Below, piece after piece: positions 26,868 to 35,816 of a stretch of DNA of 64,000 nucleotides (within the stretch, counting starts at the first letter, position 1; every line of letters begins with the position of its first letter). The translations under genes and the position numbers were made by a program. Under the pieces are notes generated by a model. The model had not been told where the DNA came from, did no database searches, and worked only from the letters and a program-made list of their open reading frames with translations. The stretch is from Collimonas sp. OK412 (GTDB lineage Bacteria; Pseudomonadota; Gammaproteobacteria; Burkholderiales; Burkholderiaceae_D): NCBI RefSeq assembly GCF_900112135.1, contig NZ_FOLC01000003.1, forward strand, positions 124,001 through 188,000, written 5' to 3'.

Positions 26868-29800
26868 TTAGCCGTGGTGATCCGCAGCGGTCTCCGGCTG
26901 CGGCTTCTTGACCCGGAACCAGGCCGCATACAACGCCGGCAAAAACAGCAGGGTCAAGCCGGTCGCCACAATCAGGCCGCCCATGATCGCCACCGCCATC
27001 GGCCCCCAGAACACCGAACGCGACAAGGGGATCATCGCCAGCACCGCCGCCGCCGCGGTCAGCATGATCGGCCGGCAGCGCCGCACCGCGGATTCCACAA
27101 TCGCATTCCACGGCGCCACGCCGTTGGCGATATCGTGCTCGATCTGGTCGATCAGGATCACCGAATTGCGGATGATCATGCCAAACAGTGCGATCACGCC
27201 CAGCTGGGCGACGAAACCGAACGGCCGCTGCAACAGCAGCAGCGCCGCCGCCGCACCCGCCACGCCGAGCGGCCCGGTCAGGAACACCAGCAAGGAGCGC
27301 GAAAAGCTGTGCAGCTGCAGCATCAGCAAAGTGAAGATAATGAAAATCACCAGCGGCACATTGGCGGCGATCGAATCCTGCGCCTTGCCGCTGTCATGGG
27401 CGGCGCCGGCGACGTCGATGATATAGCCGGGCGGCAGCTGGGCCCTGATCTTGTCGAGCTGCGGATCGATCTGGGCGGTCACCGTCGGCCCTTGCACGCC
27501 GTCGATCACATCCGCCTGCACCGTGATCGCCCAATTACGCCATTCGCGCCACACCACGCCCGGCTCCCACACCAGCTTGACGGTGGCGACCTGCGCCAGC
27601 GGCACCGACTTGCCGCTGGCGGTCGGCACGTTGGCCTGGTTCAGGGCGTCGATGGTGGCGCGCTCGTCCAGCGGCTGGCGCACCACGATATCGATCAGGC
27701 GGTCGTGTTCGCGGTACTGGCCGATGGTGGTGCCGGTCAGCATGGTGTTCACCGTCTGCATCACGGTTTGCGAACCGATGCCCAGCGTGCGCAGCTTATC
27801 CTGGTCGAGGTCGATCCGCAGCACCTTGACCGACTCGTTCCAGTTGTCGTTGAGGCCGGTGATATTCGGATTGCCGTTCATGACGCTCTTGACCTGGTCG
27901 GCAATTGTCCTGACCTTGGCGGCGTCGGTGCCGCTGACGCGGAACTGCACCGCATACGGCACCGGCGGGCCGCTAGGCAGCAGCTTGACGCGCCCCCGGA
28001 CTTCCGGGAAACCGTGCTTGAACGCTTCGGTAATGCGCAGGCGCAAGGCGTCGCGCGCCGCCAGGTCCTTGGTCAGCAGCACCAGCTGCGCCACATTGGT
28101 CTGCGGCAGGATCTGGTCCAGCGGCAGGTAAAAACGCGGGCTGCCGCTGCCGACATAAGTGGTCATGCTTTCCAGTTCGGGCGCGGCATGGATATACGCC
28201 TCGAATTTCTTGGCCTGGGCTTCGGTGGCGGCAAACGACGAACCTTCCGGCAGCCACAGCTCGATCATCAGCTCCGGCCGGCTGGAATCGGGGAAAAACT
28301 GCTCTTCGATAAACTTGAAGCCGAACACGCCCAGCGCAAACACCATCAAGGTCAAGGCGATGGTGGTCTTGCGCCACTCGACGCACCAGTTGACCGCGCG
28401 CCGGACGCGTGTATAGAACGGCGTATTGAACAATTCATGGCGGCCGTCGGCGCCGGCCGCCGGCTTCACTTTCAGCAGCAGGAAGCCGATATAGGGCGTA
28501 AACAGCACCGCCACCAGCCACGAAATCAGCAGCGCCAGCGCATTCACCGAAAACATGGAAAAGGTATATTCGCCGGCGGCCGACTTGGCCAGGCCGATCG
28601 GCAGGAAGCCGGCGGCGGTGATCAGGGTTCCGGTCAGCATCGGCATCGCGGTGGAGGTATAGGCAAAGGTCGCCGCCTCCAGCCGCGACAAGCCTTCTTC
28701 CATCTTGCGCACCATCATCTCCACCGCGATGATGGCGTCGTCCACCAGCAGGCCGAGGGCGATGATCAGCGCGCCCAGCGAAATCTTGTGCAGGTCGATG
28801 CTGAAAATGCTCATGAACAGGAAGGTTACCGCCAGCACCAGCGGAATGGTCAAGGCCACCACCAGGCCGGGCCGGACGTCGATGCGGAACGGCTTGGTAT
28901 GGAACCCCAGCGACAGGAAACTCACCGCCAGCACGATCAGCACCGCCTCCATCAGGGTCTTCAGGAATTCATTGACCGATTCGGCGACGATTTTCGGCTG
29001 GTTCGAAACCCGCTCGAGGTCGATCCCGACCGGCAGCTTGGCCTTGATCTGGGCAGTCATCTTCTCCATGTCCTTGCCCAGGGAGATGATGTCGCCGCCC
29101 TTCGCCATCGACACGCCGAGTCCGATCACTTCCTTGCCGTTGAAGCGCATCTTGGTCTGCGGCGGATCCTGGTATTCGCGTTTGACGACGGCAAAATCTC
29201 CCAGCCTGAAGGTAGTGCTGTTGGCCCGCAGCTGCAGGTTTTCCAGGTCCTTGGGCGACGCCAGCGCACCGCTGACGCGGATCTGCAGGTTGTCGGTGGC
29301 GGTGGCCAGCACCCCGGTCGACTGCAAGGCGTTTTGCGCGCTCAGCTGGTTGACGATGTCTTGCACCGTAATGCCCAGCTGCGAGAATTTTTTCTGCGAA
29401 AATTCGATGAATATCTTTTCATCCTGGACGCCGAACAAATCCACCTTGGCGACCGAGGGCAAGGTCAGCAATTGCTGCCGCACGAAATCGGCATAGTCCT
29501 TGACGTCGGCATAATTGAAGCCGTCGCCGGAAACCGCAAAAATCGAGCCGTAGGTTTCGCCGAACTCATCGTTGAAGAACGGCCCCACCACGCCTGGCGG
29601 CAAGGTCTGCTTGATGTCGTTGATTTTCTTGCGCACCTGGTACCAGGCATCCGCCGTTTCCTTGGGCGGGGCCGATTCCTGCAAGGTCAGGATGATCAGC
29701 GTTTCGCCCGGCTTGGAATAGCTGCGGATGGTGTCGATGTGCGGCGTTTCCTGCAACTTCTTTTCCAGCTTGTCGGTGACCTGGTCGGCCATCTGCAAGG

Positions 29801-29990
29801 CGGTAGCGCCCGGCCACTGCGCCGACACCACCATGGCGCGGAAGGTGAACGGCGGATCTTCATCCTGCCCCAGGCGGCCATAGCTGAGGATGCCCCCGAT
29901 CACCAGCACCACCATCAGGTAACGCGTCAGGGGTATGTGCTCCAGGGCCCAGCGCGACAGATTAAAACCGTTTTTTTTGTCATCGCTCAT
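26868..29990 (-). CDS. RND efflux transporter permease
   Basis: A 1040-residue inner-membrane proton antiporter of the AcrB/HAE superfamily. It has an N-terminal helix (YLMVVLVIGGILSYGRLGQDEDPPF), two large periplasmic loops and about 12 helices in total. The paired aspartates of the proton relay are present in GLLVDDAIIAVEMM near residue 410. The N-terminal DEDPPFT motif points to the subgroup often annotated as acriflavine or multidrug RND. It overlaps its adaptor gene by 4 bp (ATGA). No outer-membrane factor gene is in the operon, so a shared TolC-like protein is probably used. Confidence 0.94.
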   Translation of the reverse strand: MSDDKKNGFNLSRWALEHIPLTRYLMVVLVIGGILSYGRLGQDEDPPFTFRAMVVSAQWPGATALQMADQVTDKLEKKLQETPHIDTIRSYSKPGETLIILTLQESAPPKETADAWYQVRKKINDIKQTLPPGVVGPFFNDEFGETYGSIFAVSGDGFNYADVKDYADFVRQQLLTLPSVAKVDLFGVQDEKIFIEFSQKKFSQLGITVQDIVNQLSAQNALQSTGVLATATDNLQIRVSGALASPKDLENLQLRANSTTFRLGDFAVVKREYQDPPQTKMRFNGKEVIGLGVSMAKGGDIISLGKDMEKMTAQIKAKLPVGIDLERVSNQPKIVAESVNEFLKTLMEAVLIVLAVSFLSLGFHTKPFRIDVRPGLVVALTIPLVLAVTFLFMSIFSIDLHKISLGALIIALGLLVDDAIIAVEMMVRKMEEGLSRLEAATFAYTSTAMPMLTGTLITAAGFLPIGLAKSAAGEYTFSMFSVNALALLISWLVAVLFTPYIGFLLLKVKPAAGADGRHELFNTPFYTRVRRAVNWCVEWRKTTIALTLMVFALGVFGFKFIEEQFFPDSSRPELMIELWLPEGSSFAATEAQAKKFEAYIHAAPELESMTTYVGSGSPRFYLPLDQILPQTNVAQLVLLTKDLAARDALRLRITEAFKHGFPEVRGRVKLLPSGPPVPYAVQFRVSGTDAAKVRTIADQVKSVMNGNPNITGLNDNWNESVKVLRIDLDQDKLRTLGIGSQTVMQTVNTMLTGTTIGQYREHDRLIDIVVRQPLDERATIDALNQANVPTASGKSVPLAQVATVKLVWEPGVVWREWRNWAITVQADVIDGVQGPTVTAQIDPQLDKIRAQLPPGYIIDVAGAAHDSGKAQDSIAANVPLVIFIIFTLLMLQLHSFSRSLLVFLTGPLGVAGAAAALLLLQRPFGFVAQLGVIALFGMIIRNSVILIDQIEHDIANGVAPWNAIVESAVRRCRPIMLTAAAAVLAMIPLSRSVFWGPMAVAIMGGLIVATGLTLLFLPALYAAWFRVKKPQPETAADHHG

Positions 29991-31204
29991 CGGGCTGCTC
30001 CGCCCGTTGCCGCCGCTGCGGAAGGTTCGGCATTATTGGACGCCAGCGGCGGGCTCGCCACCGCTTTGCCGGGCGGCAGGCTGCCTTCCGGCGCATTCAG
30101 GATCGTGACTTTCTGTCCCGGCTTGAGCTGGTTGACGCCGGCGGTCACCACCTGCTGGCCGGCGCGCAGGTCGCCTTGTATCCATACTTCATTGCCGTGC
30201 TGGCCGTTGATCTGCACCGGCACCTGGCGCACCTGGTGCACCGTGCTGCCGTCGACCACCCATACCGCGCTATGGTCCTGCACCCGCAACAGCGCGGTGA
30301 GCGGCACCTTGATCGCATTGTCGCTGGTCTTGCTGGTGAAACTGGCGTAGGCGGTCATGCCCAGCTTGACGTTAGGCGTATCGTCCGGGATCGAGATCTT
30401 GATGGCGTAAGTGCGCGTCACCGGATCGGCAATCGGCGAAACCTCGCGCACCGTGCCGCGGATCACTTGTTTTGGATCAGCCCACAAACGTACCTGCACA
30501 TCGCTGCTGCCGCGCAATTTGTCGACCTGGTTTTCCGGCGCCCCGACCACCACTTCCTTGGCGCCCTGGCGAGCCACGCTGACCACCGGCGTGCCGGCTG
30601 CAACCACCTGGCCGGCTTCGGCGCTGATGGCGGTGACCACCCCGTCCACATCCGATTCCAGGGTCGCGTAAGCGGTCTGGTTCAACTGCCCCTTGAATGC
30701 GGCTTCGGCCTGGTCATAAGTCGCTTGCGCGGCCTTGTACGCGGTATCTTTCGCATCCAGCACGGCTTGGCTGACAAAGTTCTTGTCGCGCAGGTCCTGG
30801 TAGCGTTTCAGGTCGGCCTTGGCGGTATCGCGGTTGCTGGCGGCCGAGCTGACGGCGGCCACCGCTTGCGCCTGCGCCAGCTGCAGGTCCTTGGGATCGA
30901 GCCGCATCAGCACCTGGCCGCGCTTGACGACCGTGCCGACATCGACCTGGCGCGCAATGATCTTGCCGGCCACCCGGAAACCCAGCTGCGATTCATAGCG
31001 GGCCTGCACCGCGCCCGGAAATTCAGAGGTGACGTCGGCATTGGCCGGATTCAGCACCACCACCCGCACCGGGCGGATATCTTCGACCTTTTCAGCGGGC
31101 TTGGAACAGGCAGCCAACAGTAATGTGCAAATAAGCAACAAACCGGGAGCGCGCATGCGCACCAAGGTAGCTGCGGACGGACGCGGATTTATCTGGGTCA
31201 ACAC
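29987..31204 (-). CDS. RND efflux periplasmic adaptor subunit (lipoprotein)
   Basis: A 405-residue membrane-fusion protein. A lipoprotein signal ends in LLLAACSKP, so the mature protein is anchored by lipid at the Cys. Domains follow the family order: barrel-sandwich/lipoyl segments (ESQLGFRVAGKI and LESDVDGVVTAI), a helical hairpin between them (residues about 110-175), beta-barrel and membrane-proximal domains, and an Ala/Ser-rich tail. It is the first gene of the two-gene operon and links the permease to an outer-membrane channel. No local regulator gene is present; an inverted repeat at 31311-31332 may be the operator. Confidence 0.94.
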   Translation of the reverse strand: MLTQINPRPSAATLVRMRAPGLLLICTLLLAACSKPAEKVEDIRPVRVVVLNPANADVTSEFPGAVQARYESQLGFRVAGKIIARQVDVGTVVKRGQVLMRLDPKDLQLAQAQAVAAVSSAASNRDTAKADLKRYQDLRDKNFVSQAVLDAKDTAYKAAQATYDQAEAAFKGQLNQTAYATLESDVDGVVTAISAEAGQVVAAGTPVVSVARQGAKEVVVGAPENQVDKLRGSSDVQVRLWADPKQVIRGTVREVSPIADPVTRTYAIKISIPDDTPNVKLGMTAYASFTSKTSDNAIKVPLTALLRVQDHSAVWVVDGSTVHQVRQVPVQINGQHGNEVWIQGDLRAGQQVVTAGVNQLKPGQKVTILNAPEGSLPPGKAVASPPLASNNAEPSAAAATGGAAR

Positions 31205-31310
31205 GTTTTTTCCTTTACTATTCTGGGCGGTCGTTAGCTGTCGTTGCCGGTTTACGCAGCACCGTTCGGCAGGTCATAAAACAATCGATTGCCGAAGCTT
31301 CTCACAAATT

Positions 31311-31332
31311 AATAACTTTCAGGTCAGTTATT
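31311..31332. promoter_or_regulatory. Inverted repeat in the efflux/hpnC divergent promoter region
   Basis: AATAACT (31311-31317) and its exact complement AGTTATT (31326-31332) are separated by 8 bp. The right arm abuts a TATAAT at 31332-31337 in the direction of hpnC. It resembles a repressor operator, but no regulator gene is adjacent. Confidence 0.4.
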
Positions 31333-31428
31333 ATAATTGCGCCGGATTAAGTTTGACCAAAGCTTTTTTTATGCCGGACAATTAGAGACAAATAATGCTT
31401 TTTTAATAAAAAAATTCTACCCGCCCTA

Positions 31429-32241
31429 ATGTCCACCAACCATTACGAAAATTTCCCGGTCGCCTCCCTGCTGCTGCCGGCCCGGCTGCGTCCCGCAGTC
31501 AGGGCGATCTACGCCTTTGCCCGCAGCGCCGACGACATCGCCGATGAAGGCGACGCCGCTCCCGAGCAGCGCCTGCGCGCATTGCATGCGTACGAGACCG
31601 CTTTGGACAGGATAGAACATAAGCAGGCCGCGGAAAGCAGCTTGTTTCAAGCGCTGGAACAGGTGATCGCGGAATACCGGCTGCCGCTGGCGCCGTTCCG
31701 CGACCTGCTGTCGGCCTTCAAGCAAGATGTGGTCACCACCCGCTACAGCCAGTTTCCCGAGCTGCTCGACTACTGCCGGCGCTCGGCCAATCCGGTCGGC
31801 GCCCTGATGCTGCACCTGTATGGGGCGGCGAACGAACAGAACCTGCGCGATTCGGACGCCATCTGTTCGGCATTGCAATTGATTAACTTCTGGCAAGACG
31901 TAGCGATCGACTGGGACAAGGCCAGGATTTATCTGCCGCTGGAAGACTTGCAGCGTTTCGGTGTATCGCAGGCGCAGCTTGCCAGCGGCACGGTGGACCA
32001 CGCCTGGCGTCGGCTGATGCAGTTCGAGGTGCAGCGTGCACGCAACATGATGACCGGTGCCCAGGCGCTGGCGCTGCGGCTGCCGGGCCGGATCGGCTGG
32101 GAATTGCGGCTGGTGGTGCAAGGCGGCCTGCGCATCCTGGAGCTGCTGGAAGCGGCGGATTACGACATGTTCCGCCAACGGCCGAAACTGGGCAAGGCCG
32201 ACTGGCTGCTGCTTGCCTGGCGGGCCCTGCGCATGAGATAA
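31429..32241 (+). CDS. hpnC: Hydroxysqualene synthase HpnC
   Basis: A 270-residue member of the squalene/phytoene synthase family that converts presqualene diphosphate to hydroxysqualene. The two aspartate-rich magnesium sites are visible: RSADDIADEGD near residue 33 and FWQDVAIDWDKAR near 150. The second lacks the usual third Asp spacing, as is typical for HpnC. It is the first gene of hpnC-hpnD-hpnE, transcribed divergently from the RND operon across about 220 bp. Confidence 0.93.
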   Translation: MSTNHYENFPVASLLLPARLRPAVRAIYAFARSADDIADEGDAAPEQRLRALHAYETALDRIEHKQAAESSLFQALEQVIAEYRLPLAPFRDLLSAFKQDVVTTRYSQFPELLDYCRRSANPVGALMLHLYGAANEQNLRDSDAICSALQLINFWQDVAIDWDKARIYLPLEDLQRFGVSQAQLASGTVDHAWRRLMQFEVQRARNMMTGAQALALRLPGRIGWELRLVVQGGLRILELLEAADYDMFRQRPKLGKADWLLLAWRALRMR

Positions 32242-32330
32242 GCCAACAAAATCAGCAAACCACAACGCCGCTCTTATGCATTCTTACGTATACTTCGGGC
32301 AAATTGTTTTTTAAGCTGCTCCCCACATCC

Positions 32331-33164
32331 ATGTCCCCAGACGATTACTGCCAGCAAAAAGCCGCCCAGAGCGGCTCCAGTTTTTATTACAGCTTCCTGT
32401 TCCTGCCGGCGGAACGGCGGCGCGCCATCACTGCGCTGTACGCCTTCTGCCGCGAAGTGGACGACACGGTCGACGATTGCACCGACGAAAGCGTGGCGCG
32501 CACCAAGCTGATGTGGTGGCGCAAGGAAATCGCCGCCATGCTGGCCGGCAATCCGTCCCATCCGGTCACCCAGGCCCTGCAACCTCACCTGCAGCCTTAC
32601 GGACTGGAAGGCAAGCACCTGCAAGCCATTATCGACGGCATGGAAATGGACCTGAACCAGACCCGTTACCTGGATTACCCGGGCTTGAAGCAATACTGCT
32701 GGCATGTGGCAGGCGTGGTCGGCATCCTGTCGGCCAGCATCTTCGGCGTGAGCCAGCCGCAAACCCTGCAGTTTGCCGAAAAGCTCGGCCTGGCATTCCA
32801 GCTCACCAACATTATCCGCGACGTCGGCGAAGACGGCCGCAAGGGCCGCATCTACCTGCCGGTCAACGAGCTGCAGCAATTCAATGTCACCGCCGCCGAC
32901 ATCCTGAATGCGCGTTACAGCGAGAATTTTGTCAACCTGATGCGCTTCCAGGTAGCGCGCGCGCAGCAGGCTTACGACGAAGCATTTGCCTTGCTGCCCA
33001 AGGCAGACCGGCGCGCCCAGCGCCCCGGCCTGATGATGGCGGCCATCTACCGCGCGCTGCTGGGTGAAATCGAGCGCGACGGCTTCCATGTATTGAACCA
33101 GCGCATTTCGCTCACGCCGATCCGTAAACTCTGGCTGGCTTGGAAAACCTATGTGCGCGGCTGA
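32331..33164 (+). CDS. hpnD: Presqualene diphosphate synthase HpnD
   Basis: A 277-residue squalene/phytoene synthase-family enzyme that joins two farnesyl diphosphates. It has FCREVDDTVDD (about 42-52), the RTRY-like substrate segment NQTRYLDYP and the second Mg site NIIRDVGEDGRKGRIYLP. An in-frame extension to 32304 exists, but MSPDDYCQQKAAQSGSSFYYSF is the conserved start. It lies 89 bp after hpnC, and its end is only 35 bp before the chosen hpnE start. HpnD works first in the pathway although it is second in the operon. Confidence 0.94.
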   Translation: MSPDDYCQQKAAQSGSSFYYSFLFLPAERRRAITALYAFCREVDDTVDDCTDESVARTKLMWWRKEIAAMLAGNPSHPVTQALQPHLQPYGLEGKHLQAIIDGMEMDLNQTRYLDYPGLKQYCWHVAGVVGILSASIFGVSQPQTLQFAEKLGLAFQLTNIIRDVGEDGRKGRIYLPVNELQQFNVTAADILNARYSENFVNLMRFQVARAQQAYDEAFALLPKADRRAQRPGLMMAAIYRALLGEIERDGFHVLNQRISLTPIRKLWLAWKTYVRG

Positions 33165-33199
33165 CTGCGTCGCATCGCGGCTCCTGCCCCTGCGCTGAC

Positions 33200-34555
33200 A
33201 TGGCCATGGAAATGCAACAGGTCGCAGTGATCGGCGCCGGCTGGGCCGGTTGCAGCGCCGCCGTCGAACTGACCCAGGCCGGCCACCAGGTAACCTTGTT
33301 CGAAGCCAGCCGCCAGCTCGGCGGCCGGGCCCGGCGCGTCGACATCAACGAAACCATACTGGACAACGGCCAGCACATCCTGCTGGGCGCCTACAGCCAG
33401 ACCCTGCAAATGATGCGCAAGGTCGGCATCGATCCGGCCAGCGTCATGCTGCGCCTGCCGCTGCAGATGTGTTACCCGGCCGATAGCGGCGGCATGACTT
33501 TTGTGGCTCCGCGCTTGCCGGCGCCCTTGCACCTGCTGGCGGCATTGCTGCGCGCCGACGGCCTCGAGCGCCAGGACAAGCTGGCGCTGGCGCGCTTTTC
33601 TTCAGCGGCGCGCTGGATGGGCTGGCAACTGCATGACGATTGCAGCGTCAGCACGCTGCTGGAACGGTTCGACCAGACCGAGCGCCTGATCCGGCTGATG
33701 TGGCGCCCGCTCTGCATCGCCGCGCTGAATACCCCGCCGGAGCAAGCCTCGGCGCAGGTTTTCCTGGCAGTGCTGCGCGACAGCCTGGGCGCCCGCAGGA
33801 GCGCCTCCGACATGCTGCTGCCGCGTACCGATCTGAGCAACCTGTTCCCGCAACAGGCGGCTGCCTTCATCGAGGAACGCGGCGGCAACGTTGAATCCGG
33901 CCACAGCATCAGGCAACTGCAGCGCCACGGCGAACGATGGCAGCTGCAAGGCAGCGAGGCAAGCATGGATTTCGACGCCGTCGTGATCGCCACGCCGCCC
34001 GAAACCGCGGCAACGCTGCTGGATGGCTGCGCAGATGCGGCGCTGCTGGCAACCTTGCGCGGTTTCGACTACGAGCCGATCACCACCTGCTACCTGCAGT
34101 ACCCGGCCGCCACGCGCTTGCCGCGCCCGTTCTTCGCCTTGCTGGACGATCCGGGAAACGCCGGCGACAGCGCCGCCTGGGGCCAGTTCGTATTCGACCG
34201 CGGCCAGCTCGATGCGGCCCAGGCCGGTTTGCTGGCAGTCGTCATCAGTGCTTCGTCCGAGGCTATACAGGCCGGCCATGAGGCGCTGGCAAAAGCGGTC
34301 GCCGCACAGCTGGCCACAGCCTTCAGGCAGCCGCAGCTGGCGTCGCCCGCCTGGACCCAGGTCATTTCAGAGAAGCGCGCCACATTCGCCTGCACCCCGG
34401 GCCTGGCGCGGCCAGCCAACGACACCGGCCTCGGCAAGCTGCTGCTGGCCGGCGACTATACCGCCAGCGATTATCCGGCGACGCTGGAATCGGCAGTGCG
34501 CAGCGGCAGGCTGGCGGCGCAGGCATTGCTGGCGCAGATACGCGAAGCCAGGTGA
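33200..34555 (+). CDS. hpnE: Hydroxysqualene dehydroxylase HpnE
   Basis: A 451-residue FAD-dependent enzyme of the amine oxidase/phytoene desaturase family that reduces hydroxysqualene to squalene. The dinucleotide-binding motif VIGAGWAGCSAAVELT is at the N-terminus, followed by LFEASRQLGGRAR; the C-terminal FAD contact is LLLAGDYTASDYPATLESAVRSG. An open extension to 33140 overlaps hpnD, but the ATG at 33200 places the Rossmann motif at the usual position. It completes hpnCDE. No squalene-hopene cyclase is in the window, so the final product (hopanoids or squalene itself) cannot be told from here. Confidence 0.94.
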   Translation: MAMEMQQVAVIGAGWAGCSAAVELTQAGHQVTLFEASRQLGGRARRVDINETILDNGQHILLGAYSQTLQMMRKVGIDPASVMLRLPLQMCYPADSGGMTFVAPRLPAPLHLLAALLRADGLERQDKLALARFSSAARWMGWQLHDDCSVSTLLERFDQTERLIRLMWRPLCIAALNTPPEQASAQVFLAVLRDSLGARRSASDMLLPRTDLSNLFPQQAAAFIEERGGNVESGHSIRQLQRHGERWQLQGSEASMDFDAVVIATPPETAATLLDGCADAALLATLRGFDYEPITTCYLQYPAATRLPRPFFALLDDPGNAGDSAAWGQFVFDRGQLDAAQAGLLAVVISASSEAIQAGHEALAKAVAAQLATAFRQPQLASPAWTQVISEKRATFACTPGLARPANDTGLGKLLLAGDYTASDYPATLESAVRSGRLAAQALLAQIREAR

Positions 34556-34670
34556 AAATGCTTCATGCCAGGCGTCAATTGAATTGCACCGTGGATGCAT
34601 TGTTTTCATCTAAGATAGTGGCAACAGCGCGGCAACAGCGACACACAACAAAATCTAGCGGAGAGCCCCC

Positions 34671-35801
34671 ATGTCTGTAATCACCTGCGTCGAAGACCTG
34701 CGCGTACTGGCCAAGAAACGCGTGCCAAAAGCGTTTTACGACTATGCCGACAGCGGCTCCTACACCGAATCCACCTATCGCGCCAACAGCAGCGACCTGG
34801 CCGCCCTGCACCTGCGCCAGCGGGTCGCCATCAACGTCGACCAGCGCTCTACCCGCAGCAGCATGATCGGTGAAGAAGTGACGATGCCGGTGGCGATTGC
34901 CCCTACCGGCTTGACCGGCATGCAATGGGCCAACGGTGAAATGCTGGGCGCCATCGCTGCCGAAAAATTCGGCATCCCGTTCACCCTGTCGACCATGAGC
35001 ATCTGCTCCATCGAAGATGTCGCCAGCGTGACCACCAAGCCGTTCTGGTTCCAGCTGTATGTCATGCGCGACCGCGGTTTCATCAAATCCCTGATCGAAC
35101 GCGCCAAGGCCGCCAAATGTTCCGCCCTGGTGCTGACGCTGGACCTGCAGATTCTCGGCCAACGCCACAAAGACTTGAAAAACGGCATGTCGGTGCCGCC
35201 GAAAATGACCCTGGCCAACCTGCTCGACCTTGCCACCAAGCCAGGCTGGGCCCTGCGCGCGCTGGGCGGCCGCAAGTCTTTCGGCAACCTGGCGGGCCAC
35301 GTCTCCGGCGCCGACGGCATCATGACCCTGAGCAAATGGACCGCCAGCCAGTTCGATCCGACCCTGAACTGGGACGACATCGCCTGGATCAAGGAACAAT
35401 GGGGCGGCAAGCTGATCCTGAAAGGCATCCTCGACGTCGAGGACGCCAAGATCGCCGCCACCACCGGCGCCGACGCCATCGTCGTCAGCAACCACGGCGG
35501 CCGCCAGCTGGATGGCGCGGTATCGTCGATCTCGGCGCTGCCGGCGATCGTCGAGGCGGTGGGCGACCAGATCGAAGTCTGGTTCGACGGCGGCATCCGC
35601 AGCGGCCAGGATGTGCTGAAAGCGGTCGCCCTCGGCGCCAAAGGCACCATGATCGGCCGCGCCTTCCTGTATAGCCTGGGAGCGATGGGAGAAGCCGGCG
35701 TCACCAGGATGCTGCAGATATTGCAGCAGGAACTGGATGTCAGCATGGCGCTGACCGGCACTAAAGATATCAAGGATGCGGGACCCCACATCCTTACTTG
35801 A
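34671..35801 (+). CDS. FMN-dependent alpha-hydroxy-acid oxidizing protein (L-lactate dehydrogenase-like)
   Basis: A 376-residue TIM-barrel flavoenzyme of the LldD/glycolate oxidase family. Signatures are YDYADSGSYTE near residue 24, PVAIAPTGLTG, the catalytic His in SNHGGRQLDG and the FMN-phosphate site WFDGGIRSGQDV. Length and the LQILGQRHKDLKNG substrate loop are close to quinone-linked L-lactate dehydrogenase. The substrate could also be mandelate or glycolate. A GGAGAG ribosome site precedes the ATG. It stands alone, without lactate permease or regulator, 115 bp after hpnE. Confidence 0.9.
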   Translation: MSVITCVEDLRVLAKKRVPKAFYDYADSGSYTESTYRANSSDLAALHLRQRVAINVDQRSTRSSMIGEEVTMPVAIAPTGLTGMQWANGEMLGAIAAEKFGIPFTLSTMSICSIEDVASVTTKPFWFQLYVMRDRGFIKSLIERAKAAKCSALVLTLDLQILGQRHKDLKNGMSVPPKMTLANLLDLATKPGWALRALGGRKSFGNLAGHVSGADGIMTLSKWTASQFDPTLNWDDIAWIKEQWGGKLILKGILDVEDAKIAATTGADAIVVSNHGGRQLDGAVSSISALPAIVEAVGDQIEVWFDGGIRSGQDVLKAVALGAKGTMIGRAFLYSLGAMGEAGVTRMLQILQQELDVSMALTGTKDIKDAGPHILT

Positions 35802-35814
35802 TTAATTAATCAAG
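35797..35814. repeat. 18-bp perfect palindrome between convergent stops
   Basis: CTTGATTAATTAATCAAG lies over the stop codon of the hydroxyacid oxidase gene and ends two bases before the stop of the ankyrin gene. It is AT-rich and could form a weak hairpin without a T-tract. Confidence 0.6.
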
Positions 35815-35816
35815 GA

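Noticed and set aside
26667-30350. A plus-strand open frame of over 1200 codons opposite the RND genes and tRNA-Leu
   Set aside because: It is antisense to a clear RND permease and adaptor, is rich in His, Arg and Gln as expected for a shadow frame in GC-rich DNA, and has no family motif.
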